In this document: one piece after another, positions 29,972-36,356 of the stretch | How positions within the stretch are numbered: position 1 is the first letter of the stretch | Layout of the letters: every line of letters starts with the position of its first letter | DNA from: Candidatus Nealsonbacteria bacterium CG23_combo_of_CG06-09_8_20_14_all_40_13 | Lineage (GTDB): Bacteria > Patescibacteriota > UBA1384 > UBA12157_A > GCA-002773005 | Assembly: GCA_002771215.1 (NCBI GenBank) | Contig: PCRM01000034.1 | Location: 1-36,356, forward strand | DNA: 36,356 bases | Direction: 5' to 3' | Made by a program: the position numbers and the translations under genes | The notes under the pieces: generated by a model | Seen by the model: the letters and a program-made list of their open reading frames with translations, nothing else | The model's database searches: none | Told to the model about the DNA's origin: nothing

Positions 29972-30000
29972 ATCATAGATGAAGTTTATGAAAGAGTCAA
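29972..30000 (-). promoter_or_regulatory. Promoter of the Gam operon
   Basis: Minus strand TTGACT (30000-29995), 17-nt spacer, TATGAT (29977-29972). It starts only 32 bases after the tRNA-Leu(CAG) 3' end. Confidence 0.75.
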
Positions 30001-30031
30001 GAAAAAAGAGCATTATGTTGCGTTTGAAGTT

Positions 30032-30118
30032 TGGTGCCGAAGGTGGGAGTCGAACCCACAAGCCCTTATGGGCATCAGCTCCTGGGGCTGACGTGTTTAC
30101 CAATTTCACCACTCCGGC
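30032..30118 (-). tRNA. tRNA-Leu (CAG) with C at position 33
   Basis: Class II tRNA with encoded CCA: acceptor GCCGGAG/CTTCGGC, anticodon stem TCAGC/GCTGA, 7-nt loop CCCAGGA, so the anticodon is CAG and position 33 is C instead of the nearly universal U. Variable arm GCCC/GGGC and T arm GTGGG/CCCAC are normal. Confidence 0.88.
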
Positions 30119-30182
30119 AAATTACTTTTTCACCTTCTTTTCTTTAATATAACAAATATCTTTTATAATATTTCGACAAAAA

Positions 30183-30427
30183 GTTAGCGAGGCGCTAGCC
30201 AAAATTCTAATTTAAGTGAGGTTTTTGGCTAAGAAAAGTGTCTCGGAGCATGTTAAAAAGCGAGCCTGCAGCCGAAGCAAACCGTGTCGCAGACTAGCCC
30301 AGGATTATCTTTTAGGATGGAGAATAGCTTTTAATGGCTAGCCGAGACACGAGCAACACCCGACGAAAACCAATTTTTTTCATACATTACGGCGATTGCG
30401 TGTTTGCGTGGCGCAGGCGAGCGTTAA
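30183..30427. repeat. Multi-arm structured repeat, large copy C
   Basis: Ends match copies A and B (TTAGCGAGGCGCTAGCC at left, GGCGCAGGCGAGCG at right) but the interior is longer. GTGTCTCGG (30238-30246) pairs with CCGAGACAC (30342-30350), and the module AAGCGAGCCTGCAGCC ... TGTCGCAGA (30257-30293) recurs in copy A. It starts about 15 bases after the stop of the solute-binding gene. No ORF. Confidence 0.6.
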
Positions 30428-30441
30428 AGATGGAAAAATTA

Positions 30442-31866
30442 TTACTTTTTCACTCTCTTTTCTTTAATATACCACTGCCAGATATTTAAGTACCGCCCGG
30501 CGGCAGACATTCTGGGACCCTCAATAATGCCCTTAACTTTTGCGGAAACAGTCCAATTGTAAGTTTCTTTATTTAAAACTATTGTCGGGGCTTCCTGATC
30601 TAAAATCTTTTGCACCTTGGCGTAGTCGGCAGCTCTAACATTTTCATCCAGTGTAGTTCTGGCTTCTTCAAGCATTTTATCAACAACCGGCATTGAAAAA
30701 GAGGATAAATTCATTCCCTGCTCGGAAATCTGCGAAGAGTGGTAAAGCGGATATAAATCCGGGTCAGAACCCAAATTAACTTCGTAAAGCAAAATGTCAA
30801 AATTTCTGGTGGGGATATCAACCTTTTGCAAAATTAAATTGTCTTTACTGATAATATTTAATTTAATCCGTAATTTAGCCAAGTCCTCTTTTGATTTTTC
30901 TGCCTGCGCCACATTGGCATCTTTATCGTTAGTTAAAAGTGTTAATTCAATATCTTTGTCCAATGGCGTATTTTGGGCAATGGCTTGGCGGATTGTCCGG
31001 TCCTGCAGAATCTCTCTTTTTAAGTTGAAAAAAAGCATTTGAGAGTAGGGAAGAGGAAATTGATAAGTTTTATAATTTCTTTTGCTATCTACATCAGCCG
31101 CGGTTGTCAGCCGGCCCAGCTTAAAATCGATATTTAAATCGGCGTCAGTGGGATAAAATTTGAGGGTAACTTTGTTAAGGTAGGGCTTACCCTGATAGAA
31201 ATTATCGTTGCGCTTCAAAGTTATTTCTGTCTTGGTTGATTTTTCAATTTGAAAGGGTCCGTAGGGCAAAATCAGCTGCGTGGTATAGGACAAAAACGGT
31301 GCGTAAGGTTGCGCAAGGGTTAATTGGATATTTTGGCCGTCTATTTTGGTTTCCACCCCTTGCCACTTGGCCTTGTCAATGGCATTTTTGATTTCTTCCA
31401 GATTGAAGCCCTGACGAATTTTGAAGGTATAAACTTTGCCATCCGGCGAAATTTGCCAGCTTTCAGCAATAGCGGGAATGATTTTGCCATCGGTTGAGTA
31501 AGCGGTCAAGCCGCAGTTGGTTAAATTTTTGGCCTCCTCCATCGCCAAAGTCGGATTTTTAATGACAATTCCTTCTATAAAAGTGCCGCCGGCTACTGGC
31601 ACATATTGTTTGGGAATTTTGTAAAAATCCCAAATCAACTTTCCGTTGGCCGCCAATATTACTAATAATAAAATAGCGATAATATATTTTTCCAAAACGC
31701 AAAACGCCTGCCAAGCGAATTTAAATTTCCGCAACGGCGTCCAATTTCCCAAACTGCGAAGGACAAATTTGAAGGGTTTGATGAGATAGGAGAATAACTT
31801 TTTGATGATTTGAAAAACGTTGCTTAAGGTTAACTTAAGTTTTAAAATGAGTCCTCCTAAACCCAA
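30442..31866 (-). CDS. ABC-type oligopeptide solute-binding protein (family 5), membrane anchored
   Basis: A 474-residue protein. A basic N-terminus is followed by a membrane helix near residues 62-80 (YIIAILLLVILAANGKL), then family 5 features: GGTFIEGIVIKNPTLAM, AIAESWQISPDGKVYTFKIR, LKRNDNFYQGKPYLNKVTLK and the C-terminal DILLYEVNLGSDPDLYPLYHS. Canonical proteins are ~530-550 residues; this one is short in the middle of the ligand domain. It is anchored by a helix rather than a lipobox. No permease or ATPase genes are nearby. It overlaps secG by 10 bases, so expression follows secG. Confidence 0.85.
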   Translation of the reverse strand: MGLGGLILKLKLTLSNVFQIIKKLFSYLIKPFKFVLRSLGNWTPLRKFKFAWQAFCVLEKYIIAILLLVILAANGKLIWDFYKIPKQYVPVAGGTFIEGIVIKNPTLAMEEAKNLTNCGLTAYSTDGKIIPAIAESWQISPDGKVYTFKIRQGFNLEEIKNAIDKAKWQGVETKIDGQNIQLTLAQPYAPFLSYTTQLILPYGPFQIEKSTKTEITLKRNDNFYQGKPYLNKVTLKFYPTDADLNIDFKLGRLTTAADVDSKRNYKTYQFPLPYSQMLFFNLKREILQDRTIRQAIAQNTPLDKDIELTLLTNDKDANVAQAEKSKEDLAKLRIKLNIISKDNLILQKVDIPTRNFDILLYEVNLGSDPDLYPLYHSSQISEQGMNLSSFSMPVVDKMLEEARTTLDENVRAADYAKVQKILDQEAPTIVLNKETYNWTVSAKVKGIIEGPRMSAAGRYLNIWQWYIKEKRVKK

Positions 31867-32090
31867 CCAAACTTATCTTTGAGCAAACTAAGCAGGGCAA
31901 GTATCACAAAACAAACGGCGAAAACTATGGTTGAGATAAATAGTATTCTTTCTGGGCCGCGGCGCGAGCGGAAAATAGCAGATTCGGCGCCGAAGGCGCC
32001 GCCTAATGTCGTGCCGCGTTGCTGAAGCAAAATGGATGCCATCAGCAAAAAGGAAATAATAATCTGCAAAACCAACAAAATTTTTCCCAT
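31857..32090 (-). CDS. secG: Preprotein translocase subunit SecG
   Basis: A 77-residue protein with two membrane helices (LLVLQIIISFLLMASILLQQ and ILFISTIVFAVCFVILALLS) and the family loop GGAFGAESAIFRSRRGPERI between them. SecG is the accessory subunit of SecYEG. The promoter at 32099-32127 lies immediately upstream with only a short leader, and the next gene overlaps its 3' end. Confidence 0.93.
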   Translation of the reverse strand: MGKILLVLQIIISFLLMASILLQQRGTTLGGAFGAESAIFRSRRGPERILFISTIVFAVCFVILALLSLLKDKFGWV

Positions 32091-32098
32091 ACACCAAG

Positions 32099-32127
32099 AT
32101 AATAACCTCTTGAAAATCGTTTGTCAA
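32099..32127 (-). promoter_or_regulatory. secG: Promoter of secG
   Basis: Minus strand TTGACA (32127-32122), 17-nt spacer, TATTAT (32104-32099), about 10 bases before the ATG. Confidence 0.75.
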
Positions 32128-32269
32128 GGTTGTAAAATGTAAAAGGGATAGGCGGGCCTGCCCGACGGAATGAAATCTATTTGGCGAAGAGAAATAATCA
32201 TCTATTTTGAGCGAAACGAAAACAAAGATTCTCGAAGAGATTCTTATTTCGTCAAGAGATTGAATGCAG

Positions 32270-32343
32270 GCGGGTGTAGCACAATGGTAGTGCACTTGGT
32301 TGCCAATCAAGGTACGAGGGTTCGATTCCCTTCACCCGCTCCA
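32270..32343 (+). tRNA. tRNA-Gly (GCC)
   Basis: Acceptor GCGGGTG/CACCCGC, anticodon stem CTTGG-type with loop TTGCCAA (anticodon GCC), T loop GGTTCGATTCC, CCA encoded. Confidence 0.95.
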
Positions 32344-32367
32344 CTTCAATACATTCAGTGTAAACGA

Positions 32368-32441
32368 GGCGACGTGACCGAGTGGTTAGGTAGAGGTCTG
32401 CAAAACCTCGTACGGCGGTTCGAGTCCGCCCGTCGCCTCCA
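32368..32441 (+). tRNA. tRNA-Cys (GCA)
   Basis: Acceptor GGCGACG/CGTCGCC, anticodon stem GAGGT/ACCTC with loop CTGCAAA (anticodon GCA), discriminator U as expected for tRNA-Cys, CCA encoded. 24 bases after tRNA-Gly, probably co-transcribed. Confidence 0.95.
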
Positions 32442-32550
32442 CCTCGCTCAAAAAGACAAGAAAGTGGAGATAGAGATAAGAGAAAATGAAAAGTGGTGAT
32501 AAGTAGCGACACATTGTGACAAGTCGTGTAAAAAATAATTAAGGAATAAA

Positions 32551-32883
32551 ATGTCCAAAAAAAAGAAGAAATTTAAAAGGGATGTCCGTTCTGAAGTTTT
32601 GAAACAAATTGCCCAAAGCCAGCCGTCCGCGCCGAAACAAGTCATCCAGCAGCCGGTAAAAACTGTTCAAAACAAACCGGCTACTTTTCCAGCGCCGGCT
32701 AAAGTTGAAATGCCAGCACCGCTCATCGGCGACCGCGCCTTAATTGCTAAAGACCTAAGAAAAACCGCCTACATTATGGGATTGATAATCGCAATTTTAA
32801 TTACCGCCAGTATTTTGTCATATAAAACCACCATTTTGCTTGAACTTTCGGCAAAAGTTTTCCACTGGCTTCATTTGGGATAA
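32551..32883 (+). CDS. Small bitopic membrane protein, unknown function
   Basis: A 110-residue protein: lysine-rich N-terminus (KKKKKFKRDVR), a Gln/Pro-rich low-complexity linker (residues 20-60), then one membrane helix near residues 72-90 (TAYIMGLIIAILITASILS) and a short C-terminal segment. Such basic-linker-helix proteins are common conserved hypotheticals in CPR genomes. AAGGAAT lies just before the ATG. It stands between tRNA-Cys and the convergent comM-like gene. Confidence 0.7.
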   Translation: MSKKKKKFKRDVRSEVLKQIAQSQPSAPKQVIQQPVKTVQNKPATFPAPAKVEMPAPLIGDRALIAKDLRKTAYIMGLIIAILITASILSYKTTILLELSAKVFHWLHLG

Positions 32884-32893
32884 TTTAAGAGCT

Positions 32894-34423
32894 CTAAAAA
32901 GCGTTTTCTTTCGGCCGATATTGCAAAGCTTCGGCAATGTGGGCAATTTGAATATTTGGCTGATTTTGCAAATCGGCGATTGTTCTGCCTAATTTCAAAA
33001 TTCGGTGGTAGGCGCGCGCGGACAAAGCCAGTTTATCGACGGCGCTTTTGAGTAAATTTTGTGATTTTTCATCCAAGAAGCAGTATTGTTTAATATCCCT
33101 TAAACCCATCTCGGAATTAGTTCTAATTTCATTTTCTTGAACAAAACGATGCTTTTGAATATCTCTTGCCCCCTGTACGCGAGCTTGCACTTTGGCTGAT
33201 TCCTCCGCCACTTTTTCGCTGGCTAATTTTTCGTACTGGATGCGCGGCACATCAATATGGATATCAATCCTATCCAATATCGGCCCGGAAATTTTCTTTT
33301 GATAACGAATAATTTGGCTTGGTGTACAAATGCAGTTTTTAACCGGGTCGTTTAGATAGCCGCAGGGACAGGGATTTTGGGCGGCCACCAGAATAAATTG
33401 GGCTGGAAAATTAAATGTGCCCGACGCGCGAGAGACAGCGATAACGCCGTCTTCCAGCGGCTGACGTAACGATTCTAAAACAAATCTCGGAAATTCGGCA
33501 AATTCGTCCAAAAATAGCACGCCGCGGTGAGCCAGCGTGATTTCGCCCGGTTTGGGAATTTGTCCGCCGCCAACCAAAGCAACATCAGAAGCGGTGTGAT
33601 GCGGACTGCGAAATGGCCTTACTTTGATGACGGACGTCTTTGTAGTAGTCAAGCCGGCCACAGAATAAATTTTGGTTACTTCCAGCATTTCTTCTTTGGT
33701 AAGCTTGGGCAAAATTGTCGGCAATGCCCTTGCCAGCAATGTTTTACCTGTTCCCGGCGGACCAGACATCAGTACATTATGTCCGCCGGCGGCGGCAATT
33801 TCCAACGCCCTTTTGACATTTTCCTGACCCTTGATGTAAGCAAAATCATAATCAAACAGTTCATTTTGTTTAACTTCCTGTTCTTTCTGCCTTTGGAAAA
33901 TGGGCAATTTTTTCTCGCCTTTCAAAGAAAAAATTAATTCTTTCAAATTTTTCACAGGAAAAATATCAATTTGTTCGGCCAAAGCCGCTTCGCCGCAATC
34001 GGCTGCGGGCAAAAATATTTTGGCAAATTTTAGATTTTCTGCCATCAAGGAAATTGGCAAAACGCCGTTGATGTGGCGCAAATTGCCATTTAAAGACAGT
34101 TCGCCTAAAAATAAAGAATTATCCAAACTCTCTTGGTTAATTTGTCCGGCAGCCGCCAAAATTCCCAAAGCAATCGCCAGATCAAAACCCGGTCCTTCTT
34201 TTTTCAAATCCGCTGGCGCCAAATTAACTGTAAGGCGTTTGTTGGGAAAAATTGCGCCGGAATTTTTGATGGCGGCACGCACCCGCTCCCGGCTTTCCTC
34301 CACAGCCTTATCGGGCAGGCCGACAATTAAAAATGACGGCAGCCCATTGGAAATATCAACTTCTACATCAATAGGGTAACACTCCAGTCCAAGTGTCGCG
34401 CCAGATTTAACTTTGGCTAGCAC
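32894..34423 (-). CDS. comM: YifB/ComM-family magnesium-chelatase-like AAA+ ATPase
   Basis: A 509-residue protein. The N-terminal ChlI/Lon-protease-like domain (IDVEVDISNGLPSFLIVGLP) is followed by the AAA+ core: Walker A SGPPGTGKTLLARALP near 218, PFRSPHHTASDVALVGGG, Walker B GVLFLDEFAEF near 300, then NPCPCGYLNDPVKNC with Cys residues, and the C-terminal Mg-chelatase helical domain (LSARAYHRILKLGRTIADL). ComM is a hexameric branch-migration helicase in natural transformation. Length matches the family. This suggests DNA uptake and integration are possible. Confidence 0.94.
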   Translation of the reverse strand: MLAKVKSGATLGLECYPIDVEVDISNGLPSFLIVGLPDKAVEESRERVRAAIKNSGAIFPNKRLTVNLAPADLKKEGPGFDLAIALGILAAAGQINQESLDNSLFLGELSLNGNLRHINGVLPISLMAENLKFAKIFLPAADCGEAALAEQIDIFPVKNLKELIFSLKGEKKLPIFQRQKEQEVKQNELFDYDFAYIKGQENVKRALEIAAAGGHNVLMSGPPGTGKTLLARALPTILPKLTKEEMLEVTKIYSVAGLTTTKTSVIKVRPFRSPHHTASDVALVGGGQIPKPGEITLAHRGVLFLDEFAEFPRFVLESLRQPLEDGVIAVSRASGTFNFPAQFILVAAQNPCPCGYLNDPVKNCICTPSQIIRYQKKISGPILDRIDIHIDVPRIQYEKLASEKVAEESAKVQARVQGARDIQKHRFVQENEIRTNSEMGLRDIKQYCFLDEKSQNLLKSAVDKLALSARAYHRILKLGRTIADLQNQPNIQIAHIAEALQYRPKENAF

Positions 34424-34459
34424 AACAAATCTCCTTTGTTTTTAATCTAACAGAAAATT

Positions 34460-34502
34460 GAAGAAAAAGAAAAACCCTCCTTCGTGTGGAAATAAGGAGG
34501 GT
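34460..34502 (-). terminator. Terminator of the zinc-ribbon gene
   Basis: ACCCTCCTT (34474-34482) / AAGGAGGGT (34494-34502), then TTTTTCTTTTTC on the minus strand. Confidence 0.85.
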
Positions 34503-34527
34503 CAAAAACAAAAGAGAGGGGATACCC

Positions 34528-34749
34528 TTAGTGCCAATCGGGGCGATCTTTGTTTGGGTTGGAACAATGTACTTCCTGCTGTTTAAAGCAATCTTTTCGT
34601 TCGCAGCTCTCCTTGTGTACACCATAGACAACCGTCTTGCAGCCACACGACCAGAGAATCATAATTGCTATTTCCCCGCACGAGGGACACTTGGGTGATA
34701 GCATGTCGACAGCTTTTGCCAATTTTGCATCTTCCTCCTTGTTGTTCAT
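34528..34749 (-). CDS. Small cysteine-rich (zinc-binding) protein
   Basis: A 73-residue protein with CPSCGEIAIM near residue 21, CGCKTVVYG near 35, then CERKDC and a further Cys near residue 62; at least one zinc ribbon is likely. I do not recognise a named family. It starts seven bases after the ksgA stop, so is probably translated from the same transcript, and ends at a strong terminator. Its GC content and Cys pattern resemble the other small accessory genes in the window. Confidence 0.6.
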   Translation of the reverse strand: MNNKEEDAKLAKAVDMLSPKCPSCGEIAIMILWSCGCKTVVYGVHKESCERKDCFKQQEVHCSNPNKDRPDWH

Positions 34750-34755
34750 GAAAGG

Positions 34756-35589
34756 CTACCCCTTGGGCAGATTTTCATAAAGCCGCAGCCAGTCATCAAG
34801 AGTTAAATCCTCGCTGCGCAGGACTGGCGAAATGCCGGCTTTGGCCAAAATTTCGCCGGTTTTACCAGCATCTAACCGCAATCCCGATGAAAGTGAATTG
34901 TGAATTTGGCGTCTTTTTTGCTGAAAACTTAATTTCACCAGCCGGAAAAAAATTTCTTCGTTTATATTTTGCGGCCGTTTTACATTTGTGTCAATCTTTA
35001 TTATGGCAGAATCAACTTTAGGAATAGGGAAGAAGGCGGTGGAGGGGACTGACCTGACGATTTCTGCGCGGGCATAGAACTCAAGCATGACAGTCAAAAT
35101 GCCCCGGTTGGAGTCACCGGGCTTGGCAGTCAAACGTTGTGCGACCTCTTTCTGAAGTAAAAGCACGAGCATTTGCGGTTTGTTTGGTTTTTCTAAAAAA
35201 AATCGCAGGGTAGGGGAGGAGATATTGTAGGGCAAGTTGGCAACGACTTTGTATCTTTTAAAATGAATTTTGGCAATGGCAAACAGCGCGTTGTCCACCA
35301 GTATTTTTAAATTATCATCTTTACAGCTTTTGGCTAAAATGGCCGCTAGTCCCCTATCCTTCTCTATCGCCAAAACCTCTCCTGCATTTTTGCACAATTC
35401 TTGCGTCAAAGTTCCCACCCCCGGTCCAATTTCAACCACCGTATCGTCTTTGGAAAGCTGCGATGTTTTGACAATATCTGCCAACACTTCTCTGTCAATT
35501 AAAAAATTTTGACCTAATTTCTTGTTGAGCCAGAGATGGCTGTCGTGCAAAAATTGTTTTAATTGTGATAAATTGGTTAAATCCAACAT
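34756..35589 (-). CDS. rsmA: 16S rRNA dimethyladenosine transferase KsgA/RsmA
   Basis: A 277-residue SAM-dependent methyltransferase that dimethylates the two adenines in the 3' terminal hairpin of 16S rRNA. Motifs: LGQNFLIDREVLADIV, motif I VVEIGPGVGTLTQEL, LAIEKDRGL, the catalytic motif IV VANLPYNISSPTL, and the C-terminal FFPIPKVDSAIIKID and SFQQKRRQIHNSL. Length is normal. A possible -10 (TATAAT on the minus strand, 35655-35650) lies about 60 bases before the ATG. Confidence 0.96.
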   Translation of the reverse strand: MLDLTNLSQLKQFLHDSHLWLNKKLGQNFLIDREVLADIVKTSQLSKDDTVVEIGPGVGTLTQELCKNAGEVLAIEKDRGLAAILAKSCKDDNLKILVDNALFAIAKIHFKRYKVVANLPYNISSPTLRFFLEKPNKPQMLVLLLQKEVAQRLTAKPGDSNRGILTVMLEFYARAEIVRSVPSTAFFPIPKVDSAIIKIDTNVKRPQNINEEIFFRLVKLSFQQKRRQIHNSLSSGLRLDAGKTGEILAKAGISPVLRSEDLTLDDWLRLYENLPKG

Positions 35590-35743
35590 AATAATTCAAA
35601 TTGATAATTGACAATGCAAAATTTACAATTGACTTTGATTCCTTTTTTCATTATATTTGATTTTTTGTCTAAAACCTATCTTTGCCCGTTATTTCTCCAA
35701 ATCTAGCTATTTATCCAAGCTGGGAAAATTAACCATCATTTTT

Positions 35744-35775
35744 CAGGTTTAAATTTTCAAACGTCCAACGATCGT
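35744..35775. promoter_or_regulatory. Operator-like motif upstream of the PaaX-like gene
   Basis: CAGGTTTAAATTTTCA (35744-35759), 8 bases, ACGATCGT (35768-35775). The same pair occurs at 22567-22600 with 10 bases between. A weak promoter (TTGACG at about 35786) follows. Otherwise 35590-35823 holds no gene. Confidence 0.45.
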
Positions 35776-35823
35776 TTTTCGTTTCTTGACGTTATTTCTG
35801 TTATTTGATAGTTTTGAATTAGA

Positions 35824-36356
35824 ATGGCTATTTTCAAACAAGAAAAATTTAAAAAGTTTCGCTGGAGTCCCCAACAAAAAGAATTGACCTACCAAATACT
35901 TAAAACTTTAGGCATGGGAGCGGTCTTGACCTTGGCTGTTGTGGCTCCTAATGCCGTTCAAGTTCTTAAATATTTTACTAATATGAAAAAACCGGTTCCA
36001 CGGAGAAGTTTTGATCCTCAAAAAGTCTATTCCGTCTTGAAAAAAATTAACCAAAAGGGCTGGGTTGAGATTAATGAAGTAAAAGATAAAATGATGGTCA
36101 CTTTGACCAAAGAAGGCAAAAGAGAAATTTTAAAATATGATCTAGACCAAATGAAAATTAAACCTTTAAAGAAATGGGATGGGTATTGGCGAATAGTTAT
36201 CTTTGATATCCCGGAGCGATTTAAAAAGGGAAGAAATGCCTTCCGAGCATTACTTAGAAGATTAGGCTTTTATCGTCTTCAAAAAAGTGTTTTTATTTTA
36301 CCTTGGCAATGTGAGAGAGAAATCGAATTTATTAGCCATGTCTATCAAATTTCGTC
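35824..36356 (+). CDS. PaaX-like transcriptional regulator with Cas2-like domain, 3' end outside window
   Basis: The first 177 residues are visible. After a basic N-terminus there is a hydrophobic stretch (GMGAVLTLAVVAPNAVQVL), then a winged helix (YSVLKKINQKGWVEINEV, MMVTLTKEGKREIL), then WDGYWRIVIFDIPERFKKG and LGFYRLQKSVFILPW, the ferredoxin-like PaaX central domain that resembles Cas2. Such proteins are often annotated as Cas2 in CPR genomes, but no CRISPR array or other cas gene is here. The hydrophobic helix is unusual for PaaX. No SD precedes ATG 35824. The palindromic motif upstream could be its operator. Confidence 0.7.
   Translation, partial: MAIFKQEKFKKFRWSPQQKELTYQILKTLGMGAVLTLAVVAPNAVQVLKYFTNMKKPVPRRSFDPQKVYSVLKKINQKGWVEINEVKDKMMVTLTKEGKREILKYDLDQMKIKPLKKWDGYWRIVIFDIPERFKKGRNAFRALLRRLGFYRLQKSVFILPWQCEREIEFISHVYQIS

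Noticed and set aside
29921-30112. N-terminal extension of the zinc-ribbon gene
   Set aside because: It would translate the promoter and tRNA-Leu; ATG 29920 has a properly spaced SD.
32252-32512. Minus-strand 86-aa ORF across tRNA-Gly and tRNA-Cys
   Set aside because: Antisense to two clear tRNAs; no SD and no family.
35824-36356. CRISPR-Cas locus suggested by the Cas2-like domain
   Set aside because: No CRISPR array, cas1 or other cas gene in the window; the protein has PaaX architecture.

Overview
The window looks like a chromosomal segment of a Candidate Phyla Radiation (Patescibacteria, Parcubacteria-like) bacterium. The evidence is indirect: a short alanyl-tRNA synthetase ending after the editing domain, a four-domain S1 protein, a baseplate-J-like membrane protein in a cell-shape operon, many core genes without Shine-Dalgarno sequences, normal use of TGA as stop, and abundant small palindromic repeats. 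Core genes are AT-rich; several single-gene units are visibly GC-richer and carry near-consensus promoters, strong ribosome sites and hairpin terminators.

Layout. 1-1841: 3'-truncated greA, a sugar-isomerase-like TIM-barrel gene and a MITE-like inverted-repeat element. 1869-10427 (all minus): cell-envelope cluster in transcript order ftsA-like, baseplate-J-like, ruvX, mltG, mreB, mreC, mreD, mrdA, which builds the elongasome and processes peptidoglycan. 10745-11691: a GC-rich cold-shock-domain gene. 11730-15094: alaS (with an in-frame palindromic insertion), a lytic transglycosylase and an SDR dehydrogenase. 15185-16372: a 1.1-kb islet with one unknown gene, bounded by direct repeats of the 3' end of tRNA-Leu(UAA). 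16432-21260: NrnA-like DHH phosphoesterase, MBL-fold protein, secreted PHP protein, S1 protein and a membrane protein.

21315-22449: tRNA-Phe split by a 255-nt group I intron, a LAGLIDADG-like endonuclease gene three bases upstream of it, and tRNA-Val(UAC). 22690-23391: a GC-rich transcription unit of about 700 nt with a consensus promoter, long-range helices and a terminator but no convincing ORF; I read it as a large structured RNA. 23528-26789: lepA, a MYG1-like gene and a mini ferritin-like gene. 27022-30118: tRNA-Leu(GAG), a ribbon-helix-helix/nucleotidyltransferase fusion, a small Cys-containing protein, a three-gene operon with a Mu Gam homologue, and tRNA-Leu(CAG) with an odd anticodon loop. 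30442-36356: solute-binding protein, secG, tRNA-Gly, tRNA-Cys, a small membrane protein, comM-like ATPase, zinc-ribbon protein, ksgA and a PaaX/Cas2-like regulator cut by the window end.

Between genes there are at least three repeat families: a two-hairpin family that forms the mreB-mreC spacer, a larger multi-arm element present three times just after minus-strand stop codons, and REP-like palindromes that enter coding sequences in alaS and possibly in a membrane protein. The most interesting items are the candidate large RNA, the intron plus free-standing endonuclease, the tRNA-bounded islet and the alaS insertion.
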